A DNA stretch of 64,000 nucleotides, taken from NCBI GenBank assembly GCA_016716525.1, contig JADJWE010000001.1, positions 1,550,001-1,614,000 on the forward strand, written 5' to 3'. The translations under genes and the position numbers were made by a program. Below, piece by piece: positions 51,288-61,441 of the stretch; positions within the stretch are counted from its first letter, which is position 1; each line of letters begins with the position of its first letter. Under the pieces are notes generated by a model. The model had not been told where the DNA came from. It saw only the letters and a program-made list of their open reading frames with translations, and searched no databases. The stretch is from Candidatus Flexicrinis affinis (GTDB lineage Bacteria > Chloroflexota > Anaerolineae > Aggregatilineales > Phototrophicaceae).

Positions 51288-52211
51288 TCACTGGGGTCGC
51301 CGTGTATCTCGCGTCTTCCGCCGGTGGCCGCTGCGTTCGTTGATCTGCTCGCGCCGCGCCTGCTCCTCGCGCAGCGCATCTGCCGCTCCGTGAACAAGTA
51401 CGGCCCGCTTCCTGTCGGCGTCCAACGCACGAAACGCGGCCGAAATCGACTCGGCGGACTGCGCCTTGATACCTCGTCCAACTACCAGGCCGGATTCTTC
51501 GGCAAGCCGGCCAATGTCACGCGCGGACAGAATCCGCTTCCAGATGCCCTCACCTACCCGATCCTTCGACACGGCAGCGAGGAAATCGCGGTAGGCGTCG
51601 TAACGCTGAACGTCGATTAGCGACGACGCGCGTCGTTCAAACGCGAACAGCGCCGTATTGACCGCAGGGCGCGGGGCAAAGTCGGACCGATCGAACCCGT
51701 ACACTGGCGCAATGCTGTACCACGGTGCAATCGCCAGCGACTTGAGCGTCGGCCCGCTGCTCCCATCCGGTAGCGTAGATTCGATCGCCGCCCGTTCGAG
51801 TATCAGATGCGCGCGGCGTGGCCAGTGCCGCGGCTGAAACAACTTGTCCAGCACGGCAGACGTGATCGCGAACGGCACATTGGCGAACGCGACGTAGTCC
51901 TCCGGCAGCCATGCGAGGTCGACGGTCAGAAAATCGGTCTCTACCACTACAACGTGTGCTTGCTGCGAAAACGTGCCGCGCAGGAATGCCGCCAGCTTCG
52001 GATCAAGTTCGATGGCGATCACCCTTCCGGACCCGCCTACCGCATCACGCAGCGCGAACGTGATGATCCCGCGCCCCGCTCCGATCTCGAGCACCGTGTC
52101 ACCGGGTGCGACATGCGCAAGTTTGACAATGTGCTCTACCAGATCGCGCTTGTGCAAGAAGTTCTGCGAGTCTCGCAGCTTCTCGAGCCGCCTTGCATGA
52201 TCTTCGGACAC
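51288..52211 (-). CDS. Erm-like rRNA adenine N6-methyltransferase
   Basis: 307 residues. KLRDSQNFLHKRDLVEHIV is the Erm/KsgA start, VLEIGAGRGIITFAL is SAM motif I, and FANVPFAITSAVL holds the catalytic N-V-P-F motif. DSQNF plus an Arg-rich C-terminal tail favours Erm (23S A2058, macrolide resistance) over KsgA. The frame is open 39 codons further, but GTG 52211, with GGAG ten bases before and just after the LCP stop, is the likely start. Actual resistance is untested. Confidence 0.75.
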   Translation of the reverse strand: MSEDHARRLEKLRDSQNFLHKRDLVEHIVKLAHVAPGDTVLEIGAGRGIITFALRDAVGGSGRVIAIELDPKLAAFLRGTFSQQAHVVVVETDFLTVDLAWLPEDYVAFANVPFAITSAVLDKLFQPRHWPRRAHLILERAAIESTLPDGSSGPTLKSLAIAPWYSIAPVYGFDRSDFAPRPAVNTALFAFERRASSLIDVQRYDAYRDFLAAVSKDRVGEGIWKRILSARDIGRLAEESGLVVGRGIKAQSAESISAAFRALDADRKRAVLVHGAADALREEQARREQINERSGHRRKTRDTRRPQ

Positions 52212-52218
52212 CGTCGAC

Positions 52219-53877
52219 TTACTCCGGATCCAGCACCGCGCCGCCGCACGGGTTGAAATCTGCGCCGACGATGACCTCGTAATCCACTGACCGATTGGGG
52301 TCGGGCTGCACGACAACGGCACCGACATTCAGATTGAGTGCGCGCATGATCTGCTGCGCCGCGCCGCCGCGTTCACTGCCAACATAGTCGATCAGAACCG
52401 TGCGTGCCGGATCGCGATCGCCGGTCGTGCCGGCAGCCACCGCTGACAGCGTCACCTCGCCGAGGCGCGCCGCGCCAACTTTGTCCCAGTCCGGGTTGTC
52501 GGTCGCATTCAACACACGGATCGTCGCCTGACGCAGCGCCACCTGATTGCCGGTCGGTGGGGTGTAGAAGTCAGTCATCAGGTCGAACACCGGACCGGGC
52601 TGCGGCAGTTGTACAAACTGGCCGTCAGGTGGCTGCCACGGCAGCGTGTGATACGTCCGAATCAGCCGGAACGTCTCGATGCTGTCCGGGTCTAGCTGCA
52701 GCGCCGTCGGGATCAAGCCCAGCACGTCCTCGACCCGGAGATCGGTCTCGACGCTGGCAAGTCCGTCGCCGATCAGGCCCGGAAGCCTCCCGACGTCGGT
52801 CAACAGGCCTTGATCGCGCGCGGCACGGAACGCCGCACGAATGATCGCTTGTTGGCGCCGTCCACGGTCGAAGTCGTCGCTGTTACCGCGCGACCGGGCG
52901 TACCACAACGCTTCCTGCCCGCTCATGTGGTAGTAGCCGATCGGCAGCGTGTATTGCAGCGCCTCGGGGTCGGTGAGCAGCGCGTCCGCCGGCACTTGCG
53001 CCCCATAGATCTGATAGTCCTGAATGGCGCAGTCCACGGCGATGTCTACCCCGCCGATCGAGTCGATCAGCGCCGCAAAGTTCGACAGATCGACCATCGC
53101 GAAGTAGTGAACGTTGATCCCGAGGTTATACAGGATCACCTGCCGCATGTAGAAGAACGGTCCGCCGTCCCAACCCAGCGCACTGCCGACGCCGTAGGCC
53201 ACGTTGAGTCGGTTCATCCCGACTTGCGGCATGTAGACGTACAGATCGCGCGGCAAGCTCAGCATGGACACCGTGTTTGTATCGCGGTTGATCGACACGA
53301 CGATCATCGTGTCGGTGCGTGCCAAGTTGTCGCCTGTCACCTCGTTGTCCTGCCCCATGAGCAGAATATTGAACAGATTCTGGCCGCGTCGGTCTATCAA
53401 TGGAAACGCGGTCGGGATGGCTGTTGGCGCGTTTTGGACATCCTGCGGTTCCGGCGCGAAGAGAATTGTCGGCAGCGGCGCGAACGTCGCCGTAGGTCCA
53501 GCCTGAGGGGCCTCGGTCGGTGCCAGCGTGACGACGGGCTCAACGACCGTTTCCGGTGTATTGGTGGCAAACATCGCCGGTGCTTCACCACGCGGGGTAT
53601 TGGTGGCGAACAGCTGAGCGACATCGGGCAATGCGCCCATCACGATCGCCACACCGCCGAATCGGTCGAAACCCGTGTCCGCAGGTGCAATCGCGGTCGC
53701 GGTTGCGGCTATCGGCGTGCCGAGTGCGGCGTATGTAGGCGCGCCCTGTTGATATGCGCTGCGCTCACCTGCCTGATCGATGAGCGTGCGCACAATCGCT
53801 ACGACGGCAAACATGAGCAGGATCGCGGCCGCAAGCGGCAGACCAAAGCGGTAGGCCGCGCGTAGAAGTCGACGCAT
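52219..53877 (-). CDS. LytR-CpsA-Psr (LCP) family transferase with LytR_C domain
   Basis: 552 residues. One N-terminal membrane segment (about 13-32), a Pro/Thr linker to about 165, then the LCP catalytic domain: NILLMGQDN, RTDTMIVVSINRDTNTVSMLSLPRDLYVY with the lipid- and Mg-binding Arg/Asp, and YARSRGNSDDFDRGRRQQ. A C-terminal LytR_C domain spans about 430-545. It acts outside the membrane, joining glycopolymers to the wall or glycoproteins. Confidence 0.92.
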   Translation of the reverse strand: MRRLLRAAYRFGLPLAAAILLMFAVVAIVRTLIDQAGERSAYQQGAPTYAALGTPIAATATAIAPADTGFDRFGGVAIVMGALPDVAQLFATNTPRGEAPAMFATNTPETVVEPVVTLAPTEAPQAGPTATFAPLPTILFAPEPQDVQNAPTAIPTAFPLIDRRGQNLFNILLMGQDNEVTGDNLARTDTMIVVSINRDTNTVSMLSLPRDLYVYMPQVGMNRLNVAYGVGSALGWDGGPFFYMRQVILYNLGINVHYFAMVDLSNFAALIDSIGGVDIAVDCAIQDYQIYGAQVPADALLTDPEALQYTLPIGYYHMSGQEALWYARSRGNSDDFDRGRRQQAIIRAAFRAARDQGLLTDVGRLPGLIGDGLASVETDLRVEDVLGLIPTALQLDPDSIETFRLIRTYHTLPWQPPDGQFVQLPQPGPVFDLMTDFYTPPTGNQVALRQATIRVLNATDNPDWDKVGAARLGEVTLSAVAAGTTGDRDPARTVLIDYVGSERGGAAQQIMRALNLNVGAVVVQPDPNRSVDYEVIVGADFNPCGGAVLDPE

Positions 53878-53976
53878 GGGACCTCGTTACAGTCGAATGT
53901 GCATGCGCATCACTATAGTCAGCGGCATACGCGCTGTCGACTGTCGAAATGCGCCGCCTAACCGCCGATCACGCGA

Positions 53977-55620
53977 CTATTCAATCCCGATCCGGATCGC
54001 ACACGCCGTGGCGGGCTTCTCCGCGTCTTGTTCGTTAACGACGACACGCAGCCAATACAGACCAGGCTCCAACTCGGTCGGTTCGATGACGCCCAAGACC
54101 GACAGTACCGCTGGTACGCTGTACTGATCCGCGATCACCGGTATGCCGGCCGTGTCTGCGCGCATTTCGATCACGTAGGACCGGATCCGCGGCGAGAACG
54201 CAGTGCCAATAACCCGGAACGTTTCGGTGAACGACGTGTTAGGAACTGGCGCCGCAATCGTCACCATCATCGGAATCTCACAGCCTACGATGCCGGGAGC
54301 CAACAAGTCCTCAAGCCCGGCAGAATCGTAGGTAGCAGGCTTAACTGCAAGGACGTCGCCTGCGGTCAGGTCCTCTGCTGCCTCGGCGCAGCTTGCGATC
54401 AGCGTGTACGCGACTTCGTCGTCGCTAACGCCATCTGCGATCGCGTCGAGCACGTCAGGCGCATACGGTACGAAAACGTGATCAGGCGGCAGCACGCACC
54501 GCCCATCGTCGTCGAACTGCCCCAACACAAACGGTGTCTCGGTAGCTGTTGGCACAAGCGTTTCGGTCGGCGTGGCGGTCGGAGTCGGCGTGCTGGTCGC
54601 CGTTTGCGTCGCAGTCGGCGTGCGAGACGCCGTTGGCGAGGGCGTTGAAGTCGCCGTGGGTTCGTCCGTGGCCGTAGGCTCTTCCGTCGCGGTGGGCTCA
54701 TCGGTCGCCGTCGGCTCGTCTGTCGCCGTTGCTCTCGGGGTTGCCGTCGACGTAGATGTCGCGCTGGATGTTGCTGTCGACGTGGAAGTCGGCTCAGGCG
54801 TACGCGAAGCCGTCGCTGTCGCGGTAGACGTCGGCCTCGGCGTATTGGTCGGCGTTGCGCTGGATGTCTGCGTCGGTTCGACGGTGGGTTCTTCGGTCTC
54901 CGTCGGTACATTGGTCACCGTCGGCGTTATCGACGGCGTGCGTGTTGCGGTTGGGATCTCGGTATGTGTTGCCGTGGCAGCTGCGGTCAGGATACGTGTG
55001 GGCGCATCGGTTGGATCGGACGTGGCCGTGGCGCTGGGTTCGCGCGTCGCCGTCGGTTCGTCTGTGGCAGTCGGCTCGTCGGTTGCAGCAGTGGTCCGGC
55101 TTGGGGACGGCGTCGCGGTGAACGTGGCGCTCGGCTCGTCAGTCGCCGTCTGTGTCGATGTGGGACGGTCTGTGGCGGTCACTACGACGCGCTGCTCGGT
55201 CGCCTGAGCTTCGGTCGCGGTGATACTTGGCGTGCGTGTTGGGCTTGGCGCGCTGGTTGCCGTTTCGGTTGCCGGCGCTGGTTCCGTCTCGCTTGGTTCC
55301 GGCGTAAACGTCAAAGTCGCCGCAGCAGTCACTTCCGCTGGGGTTTCCGTCGCAGCTTCAACACTTGCGCTCGGCTCGGGCGAAGTCAACGTGGCGGGCG
55401 AAACTTGGGTCACTTGCACCGCGGTGATCGTCGCTCCAGCGGTTGGGCTGACGCTCGGGAGGGGCGTACCGTCAGTCGATACGGCCGCAATCGCCGTAGG
55501 TTCGTCCGCCGAACTGCCCGGGCTAACGACCGACAGGATCACGCCGAACACGACCGCGAGCGCGATCACGCCGACGGCAACGATTGCGATCAGGACTTCG
55601 TCGCCAAAATCTCGCTGCAT
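53977..55620 (-). CDS. Membrane-anchored Thr/Pro-rich protein with LysM-like region
   Basis: 547 residues. A single membrane segment at about 10-32, then a disordered stretch of some 330 residues dominated by Thr, Pro, Glu and Ala with TATDEP-type repeats. A C-terminal extracytoplasmic part follows, with DVLDAIADGVSDDEVAYTLIASC and LTAGDVLAVKPAT (LysM-like, atypical) and a beta domain. Probably an envelope protein that spans the wall. It starts four bases after the kinase gene stop. Confidence 0.65.
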   Translation of the reverse strand: MQRDFGDEVLIAIVAVGVIALAVVFGVILSVVSPGSSADEPTAIAAVSTDGTPLPSVSPTAGATITAVQVTQVSPATLTSPEPSASVEAATETPAEVTAAATLTFTPEPSETEPAPATETATSAPSPTRTPSITATEAQATEQRVVVTATDRPTSTQTATDEPSATFTATPSPSRTTAATDEPTATDEPTATREPSATATSDPTDAPTRILTAAATATHTEIPTATRTPSITPTVTNVPTETEEPTVEPTQTSSATPTNTPRPTSTATATASRTPEPTSTSTATSSATSTSTATPRATATDEPTATDEPTATEEPTATDEPTATSTPSPTASRTPTATQTATSTPTPTATPTETLVPTATETPFVLGQFDDDGRCVLPPDHVFVPYAPDVLDAIADGVSDDEVAYTLIASCAEAAEDLTAGDVLAVKPATYDSAGLEDLLAPGIVGCEIPMMVTIAAPVPNTSFTETFRVIGTAFSPRIRSYVIEMRADTAGIPVIADQYSVPAVLSVLGVIEPTELEPGLYWLRVVVNEQDAEKPATACAIRIGIE

Positions 55621-55624
55621 CGAC

Positions 55625-58600
55625 TTAGTTCCTCGCCTGCGGCATGAACTCTAAGCGAATATTGAACCGGGTTGGGCCGCCGACCGAGGACTCGACGTCG
55701 ATCGTTCCGCCGTGCGCCTCGATGATCTGCTTGGCGATCGCAAGGCCGATGCCGGTATCGCCTAAGCCGGGGAGCAGCGGATTCTCACCCTGATAGCGCC
55801 GTCCAAACACACGTGGCAGGTCCTCAGGCGCGATTCCCGCGCCCGCATCGGTCACCGCGAGATGCACCCACCGCCGCCCTGCCTGCCGCTCGAGGTCGAT
55901 CGTGATCTCGACAACGCTGCTCTCGGGAGCAGCAAGATAGGCATTGGTCAGCAGTTGCAGCACGACCTGCTTAATCGCTTCACTATCCGCGCTGACGATT
56001 GCCTCGTCGACTGCAAGGTCGAGGTTTACCTCGATTCCCTTTTCGCGCAGTGGGACCGACACCTCGCTGATTGCGTCTTCAACGATCCCAACAAGGTCGA
56101 CGTGCTCGCGCTCAAGCGAGAAACTTCCCGAGTCGAGCGCGGCCATGCGGATCAGGTCTTCGATCATGTTCGACAGGCGGGTGACATTGGACGCCACGCG
56201 CTGAAGGAAACGTCGCTGCATATCGCCCAGAATGCCGACCGATTCTCGCAGCATCAGATCGATATAGCCGCGCATGGACGTAATCGGCGTCCGCAAGTCC
56301 TGCACGAGGCCCATCACGGACTCGGTTTCCAGCGCAGGTTTGCCGCCGTCGCCCGGTGCAGGCCGCGATCGCAGTGTGGCCAGCTCGCCTTCGAGGTCTG
56401 CAATGCGAGCCGTCGCCCGGTTCAACTCGATGGTGATGGGATCGGCCGCGCCTTCTTGTGTCGTCTTGCCGCTCGTAGCAAGCAGCTGCGTGTAACGCTG
56501 CTGCAGTTGCTTGAGCTGCGCTTCAAGCAGAGTGACGCGCTCCACCACCCGCTCGCGGAACTTGCGCACGGCCTCGAATCGCTCGACCAGTTCATCACGC
56601 TGACGCTTGTACGCGTCGCGCTGTCGAACGACCGTTTCACGATCGGCCAGCACGTTCTGGACTTCTCGTTCGAGGCGCTTGATCGAATTGTCGCTTTCGC
56701 GAAGCTGCGCGAGACGCTGCGCGAGACGTATGCGGTCCTGCGCAATCGTGTCTTTCTCGGCCGTCACGGTCGTCACACGGGCCATGAGCGACGTGCGCTC
56801 GGCGTACAGCTCGCTGATGAGCTGCGCAATGCCTGACGGGCTGGCGTCCAGCCCGAACGATTCGAGCTGCTTGGCGAGCGACTCGAACCGGCTCTTGAGT
56901 TGGTTGCGCTCTTCAACAAGGCGCTGAACGTCTGCGTCCATCTCGGACACGACTTGCTCCGCCACTGCCGGGCTCGACTGGGATGCCGCCGAAAGATCGT
57001 CAAGCTGGGCTTGAAGCCGCTCGCGCTGAGCCGCCAGATTGTCGCGCTCCTCGCGCAGCGAGTCGATCAGTTGGCGCAGCGCGGTCTCGTCACCGTGTTC
57101 GCCTGCCCCGCTCAGGGCGCTCTCCATCTGGCGCAACCGCTCGGCCAACTGGTCGCGCTCGTCACGGAGTGCGGCGCGCTCTTGTCCAATCGATTGAATA
57201 CGCTGCGAAATGCTCAGGTCTGTGTCGCTGTCACTCAACGACATCGCAAGCCGGTCGCGTTCGATAGCAAGGCGCTCTTCTAGCCGCTTGACTTGCGTCG
57301 ATAGCGCGTCGATGTCGAGGCGCGATTTCTGCAGCTCGGCAAGCGCCGATTGCCGCGCGGCGTACACCTGATCGTCGCTCACTTGCGAGAGCGGCACGCC
57401 TTGTGCCATGGCCTGAATGGCGCGCTCCTCAGCGAGAAGGCGCTGCTCCTCGGCCATGTCGCTCAACGCCAGCAGACCGGCAGCGATGACCCCGAGGCCT
57501 TTGAGCGCCTCGGACTCCGACTCACTTAGCTCGCGGTCGGCAAACGGGAAACCGACCATCAGCACGCCTTCCAGCTCGCCTTCGCGTGTCAGAGGCTGGA
57601 AGTACGCCGGCCCGCTGGTCTGATCCAGGCCGAGTCGCGTATAAAGGTCGTCGAGTTCGGCTTGGTTTCGGTCAGGGAACAGTGGTCGCTGCTGCAGCCG
57701 CTCGATCGCATTCTTGAGCGTGGGCTGTGCTGCTAGGCTTACCGCCAGCCCGGACTCCGACTTCTTACGCGCGCGATCCGTCACTATCACAAGGTCGGCG
57801 TAGTTAGCGTCTTGGACGCGAATGAGCGCGCCGATGTCCGCCCGCAGCATCTCGAGCGCAGCGCGCACTACTTGGCCCGGAATAGCTGACGGGTGCGTGT
57901 CTTCGATCATCAACCCGAGCGCGCGCAGAAGTTGCGTTGACTCGCGTTCACCGGCGGTTGGCGCGCGGACAACAACCGGCGGCGGCTGTCTCTCAGACAC
58001 GCTCATCTGAGACGAGGCGCGCTGAACCTGATCCTCCAGGCCGCGCATCTGTTCCAGCACGCCCGACAGCAGCGCCCGATAGGAGATCACAGCGATCACC
58101 GACATCGCGCCGATGAACGCCAGCCGAAGCGCGCCGATCGATCCTTCATCGCTGCCGAGGCTGTACTGGAGGATGCCAATGATCGCGCCGGCAATCAGCA
58201 GGCTGTAGAGGACGAGTTTTAGGGGGCCGTCTGCCGACCGTCCGCCCTGCACGAGCACACCGGCGACGAACACTCCGCTCGCGGCTGCAGGGAGTAGACC
58301 CCAAATCAGCGCCGCGACTGTGGACCCACCGGACAGCCCGTCGGTAATCGCCCCGCCGGTGGTCAAGTAGAAGACCAGCGTCACAACCGCAATCGCTAAC
58401 GACCCGCGGCGAAGGTTGACTTCCAGCGGCGAATCTGCCGCAGGGCTGAGGGCCAACCCGACAGCAGTGATGATCCATACCTGAACCGTACGCTCGAGCG
58501 CCTGAAGGCTATTGAGGTGGAACTCCTCGCCGCGCAGTAAAGCGAACACCACGGCTAACAGAATCAACATCCACGCACCGAAACTGAATGTTAGCCCCGC

Positions 58601-58741
58601 TGCAAGCCGCGATGCCGACTGCGTGTTTCGACGCACAGCCTGCCCGACCGTCATCAGCAAGCACGCCATCAGCACGACGACGATCAGCACGAAGTAGACA
58701 AGATCGCCGGGCGGACGAACGAACACTGTCAGGAAGTTCAT
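55625..58741 (-). CDS. Membrane sensor kinase with Gln at the phospho-His site
   Basis: 1038 residues. About seven N-terminal membrane helices (to about 235), a GAF-like domain (about 270-430), long coiled coils (450-770), a HisKA-like dimer helix, and an intact HATPase domain (N-box LLTNAY, G1 DAGAGI, G2 GDTGIGLAI). In the H-box, position 814 is Gln (VQDLRTP) where His is expected, so it cannot autophosphorylate in the usual way. No response regulator is adjacent. May act as a scaffold or a non-canonical sensor for the envelope genes downstream. Confidence 0.85.
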   Translation of the reverse strand: MNFLTVFVRPPGDLVYFVLIVVVLMACLLMTVGQAVRRNTQSASRLAAGLTFSFGAWMLILLAVVFALLRGEEFHLNSLQALERTVQVWIITAVGLALSPAADSPLEVNLRRGSLAIAVVTLVFYLTTGGAITDGLSGGSTVAALIWGLLPAAASGVFVAGVLVQGGRSADGPLKLVLYSLLIAGAIIGILQYSLGSDEGSIGALRLAFIGAMSVIAVISYRALLSGVLEQMRGLEDQVQRASSQMSVSERQPPPVVVRAPTAGERESTQLLRALGLMIEDTHPSAIPGQVVRAALEMLRADIGALIRVQDANYADLVIVTDRARKKSESGLAVSLAAQPTLKNAIERLQQRPLFPDRNQAELDDLYTRLGLDQTSGPAYFQPLTREGELEGVLMVGFPFADRELSESESEALKGLGVIAAGLLALSDMAEEQRLLAEERAIQAMAQGVPLSQVSDDQVYAARQSALAELQKSRLDIDALSTQVKRLEERLAIERDRLAMSLSDSDTDLSISQRIQSIGQERAALRDERDQLAERLRQMESALSGAGEHGDETALRQLIDSLREERDNLAAQRERLQAQLDDLSAASQSSPAVAEQVVSEMDADVQRLVEERNQLKSRFESLAKQLESFGLDASPSGIAQLISELYAERTSLMARVTTVTAEKDTIAQDRIRLAQRLAQLRESDNSIKRLEREVQNVLADRETVVRQRDAYKRQRDELVERFEAVRKFRERVVERVTLLEAQLKQLQQRYTQLLATSGKTTQEGAADPITIELNRATARIADLEGELATLRSRPAPGDGGKPALETESVMGLVQDLRTPITSMRGYIDLMLRESVGILGDMQRRFLQRVASNVTRLSNMIEDLIRMAALDSGSFSLEREHVDLVGIVEDAISEVSVPLREKGIEVNLDLAVDEAIVSADSEAIKQVVLQLLTNAYLAAPESSVVEITIDLERQAGRRWVHLAVTDAGAGIAPEDLPRVFGRRYQGENPLLPGLGDTGIGLAIAKQIIEAHGGTIDVESSVGGPTRFNIRLEFMPQARN

Positions 58742-58875
58742 GTGGGCTTACACCATCCGGTTGCGCACCGCGTGAGTCCTCCGGCAGTATACCCCACCTT
58801 TCGCGTGGCTGTCACTCACCGCGTTCGGGTTGCGTCGGTTGAGCGCACTGGTCGGTTGAGGTCTCGTCAGGCATA

Positions 58876-59385
58876 ATGCGCGCCATGACTGACCCAACCC
58901 GTCCCCGCCGCATCGCCAGCTTGCTGCGCCGTGCGCCGTGGATCATCGGCGTTCTCTATCCGTTCTATCAACTGACGCGCCCGCGAGTGACGATGGGTGT
59001 GGTGGGTGTCCTACTGGATGACGTTGGACGCGTTCTGCTCGCCGAACATGTATATCACCCCCGCCTGCCGTGGGGATTGCCGGGAGGCGCCATCAACCGC
59101 GGCGAAGATCCGGCAGCAGCCCTCCAGCGCGAGATGCGCGAAGAGCTTGGGATTGAGGTCACAGTAGGCGTGCCGCTGCTGGTCGAACGCACATACCTCG
59201 GCCATGTCGATCTTGCCTTTCTGTGTCACGGCCACGTCGAGCCATCCGTCTCGAGTCCCGAAATTCTGGACTTCAGTTGGTACCGGCGCGGCGACGTTCC
59301 GCCAATAACGAACTTCCAGCGACGTGCGCTCGACCGTGCGTACAAGTACTTCGACTCGACTGTGGGAGTCGCGTATGACCTATAG
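58876..59385 (+). CDS. Nudix hydrolase
   Basis: 169 residues with a full Nudix box: GGAINRGEDPAAALQREMRE then ELGIEV (G-x5-E-x7-R-E-U-x-E-E-x-G). A preceding WGLPGGA strand fits. Substrate unknown. An in-frame ATG three codons later (58885) is an equal alternative start. Overlaps the next gene by 11 bases. Confidence 0.88.
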   Translation: MRAMTDPTRPRRIASLLRRAPWIIGVLYPFYQLTRPRVTMGVVGVLLDDVGRVLLAEHVYHPRLPWGLPGGAINRGEDPAAALQREMREELGIEVTVGVPLLVERTYLGHVDLAFLCHGHVEPSVSSPEILDFSWYRRGDVPPITNFQRRALDRAYKYFDSTVGVAYDL

Positions 59386-60994
59386 CAAACGTCCGAACGG
59401 CCGGCGCCGCTCCCGTATTCCCGTCCTGCGCATCCTTTCGTTGTCCATGCTCATCGCCGGTATTGCGCTGTTTGGGGTCGAGTTGTACGGTTTCAGCCAG
59501 CGTGAAAGCCTGCTGGCCGACGACGTCACGGTCGGCGGTGTTCCAGTCGGTGGCCTCACGGTCAACGAGGCGTTTTCACGCTGGGAACAGGTGTTCAATC
59601 AACCGGTCGTGCTGCTGTACGGCGACGCTCCGCCGATCCTGCTCGACCCCAGCACGATCGATTTCCGGCTTAACAGCAATACGATGCGCGCCAACGCGCA
59701 GGCTTCGACTGGAGATTTCTGGCCCCGATTCATCGGGTACCTGACAGGCACACAAGTTGAACGGCAGGGCGCATCCGTGCCGCTGCTCGCCGACTATCAG
59801 GAGGGGCTTCTGCGCAGCGTGCTCGAGGATATCGCGCGCCGGTACGATCGCGCCCCGGGCCGCCCAGGCTACGACATCGGCACGCTGACCGTATTCGCCG
59901 GTACGCCCGGGTCGCAGCTCGATATCGAGTCCGCAATCGACGCGATCGATGCCGCCTTGCGCAGCCCAGTGGAACGCGTCGTTGAGCTGCCGATAGGTAC
60001 CAGCACCGCAAACCGCCCGAACCTTCAGCTGCTCCGTCAGTTGATTATCGACTACCTAGACACGCAGGGATTCATCTACGACAGCCCGACCAGTATTGCC
60101 AGTATTTTCATCCTCGATCTGCAGACCGGGGAAGAAGTCAACATCTTGGGTGATGTCGCATATTCTGCCGCCAGCACGATGAAGCTTCCGATACTCATCG
60201 ACTTCTACCGGTCGATCGACGCGCCGCCCTCGCAAGAGGAGGCGTTCATCATGGCAAACTCGCTGCTGTGCAGCCGGAATTCATCGTCAAACCTGCTTAT
60301 GCGGCTGATCGGACAGAACGACATCCTCGCGGGTGTCCGCAGTGTAACGAACACGGCGCAGTTCTTAGGCGCGAACAACACGTACATCAGCGCCCCGTTC
60401 GTCGAAGGCGTCGCTGGTGAGCAGTTCGGCAGCACGACGGCCCCGCGGACCGAACCGAACCCGAGCTTCAACACGGACCCCGATCCGTTCAATCAAACCA
60501 CGCCCGAGGACTTAGGCACGCTGCTTGGGCTGGTGTACGACTGCGCGAACTACAATTCAGGCCTCGTGTCCGCTTACCCCGGCGGTGAATTCACCCAGAT
60601 CGAGTGCCGACAGATGCTGGAGCTGATGAGCGGCAACGACATCCAGCGCTTGATTCAGGCGGGACTGCCGCCCGGAACGCGCGTGTCGCACAAGAACGGA
60701 TGGCTGACCGAGACGGTCGGCGATGCAGGGGTCGTATTCCCGCCCAACGGGCGCGATTACATATTCGCGATGTTCATCTGGGAAGATACGGGGTTCCAGA
60801 ACTACGAACGTCTGTGGCCGCTTCTCGAAGGCGTCAGCCGCGCGACATGGAACTACTTCAGCCCGGAAGAGCCGGTGCTCACCACCCGAACCGACATCCC
60901 GGTGACCGCTCAGGACTGCGAAGGCAACTACCTTCCGCCGTCGCCCGAGCTTACGAACTTGGACGACATCGACGCGTGGCGCCTGCGACCGTAG
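59375..60994 (+). CDS. Class A beta-lactamase-like serine hydrolase, membrane-anchored
   Basis: 539 residues from ATG 59375 (GGGAG five bases upstream). A basic start and one membrane segment (about 17-38), a PG_binding_4-like region with VTVGGVPVGGLTVNEAFSRW, then a serine hydrolase fold: AASTMK (S-x-x-K nucleophile), CSRNSSSNLLMRLI (S-x-N) and SHKNGW in place of K-T-G. More likely a wall-related peptidase or esterase than an antibiotic lactamase. Confidence 0.82.
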   Translation: MTYSKRPNGRRRSRIPVLRILSLSMLIAGIALFGVELYGFSQRESLLADDVTVGGVPVGGLTVNEAFSRWEQVFNQPVVLLYGDAPPILLDPSTIDFRLNSNTMRANAQASTGDFWPRFIGYLTGTQVERQGASVPLLADYQEGLLRSVLEDIARRYDRAPGRPGYDIGTLTVFAGTPGSQLDIESAIDAIDAALRSPVERVVELPIGTSTANRPNLQLLRQLIIDYLDTQGFIYDSPTSIASIFILDLQTGEEVNILGDVAYSAASTMKLPILIDFYRSIDAPPSQEEAFIMANSLLCSRNSSSNLLMRLIGQNDILAGVRSVTNTAQFLGANNTYISAPFVEGVAGEQFGSTTAPRTEPNPSFNTDPDPFNQTTPEDLGTLLGLVYDCANYNSGLVSAYPGGEFTQIECRQMLELMSGNDIQRLIQAGLPPGTRVSHKNGWLTETVGDAGVVFPPNGRDYIFAMFIWEDTGFQNYERLWPLLEGVSRATWNYFSPEEPVLTTRTDIPVTAQDCEGNYLPPSPELTNLDDIDAWRLRP

Positions 60995-60998
60995 AGCG

Positions 60999-61418
60999 TT
61001 AACTCAACCGCTTCTCCATCCGGAAATGATTGCGTCCATCGGAGCTGGAATACTCGACTCGATCCATAAACCGGCGTACGAACTGGATTCCCCAACCCCC
61101 TTCCGTGCGCTCAAACAGAGGCGTCGAGGGATCGGGTTCCGGCCGAGCGAGTGGATTGAACAGCGGGGCATCGTCGATCACCTCGATGATGAACGTCTCT
61201 TCGTGCGTGAAACACCAGATTTCGACCTTTCCGGTGCGCTCGACGTTCTCGTAGCCGTGTTCGACGATGTTGGTGCAAATCTCTTCGACCGAGAGCTGGC
61301 AGCGGTAGACACCCTCGTCGTCCATGCCGTGACGCGCCGCTACACGCGCAACGAACCCGCAGGCTTCATGTACCTGATCCATGAGTGCTGGTATGGTGAT
61401 CCAGCCGTGCTCGTCCAA
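60999..61418 (-). CDS. RsbW-like anti-sigma/ATP-binding regulator
   Basis: 139 residues, HATPase_c_2 fold. The N-box reads VEEICTNIVEHGY, then VIDDAPLFNP (G1-like, without the usual Gly) and EGGWGIQFVRRFMDRVEY. It likely binds, and may phosphorylate, the STAS protein encoded just upstream. The target sigma factor is not in this window. Confidence 0.85.
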   Translation of the reverse strand: MDEHGWITIPALMDQVHEACGFVARVAARHGMDDEGVYRCQLSVEEICTNIVEHGYENVERTGKVEIWCFTHEETFIIEVIDDAPLFNPLARPEPDPSTPLFERTEGGWGIQFVRRFMDRVEYSSSDGRNHFRMEKRLS

Positions 61419-61441
61419 CGCGTTTCCCCTAGCAGTGCACT

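Noticed and set aside
54600..55200. Repetitive GTCGCCGT-type DNA considered as a satellite or CRISPR
   Set aside because: It is the codon repeat of the Thr/Pro/Glu-rich stalk of one protein, continuous in frame.
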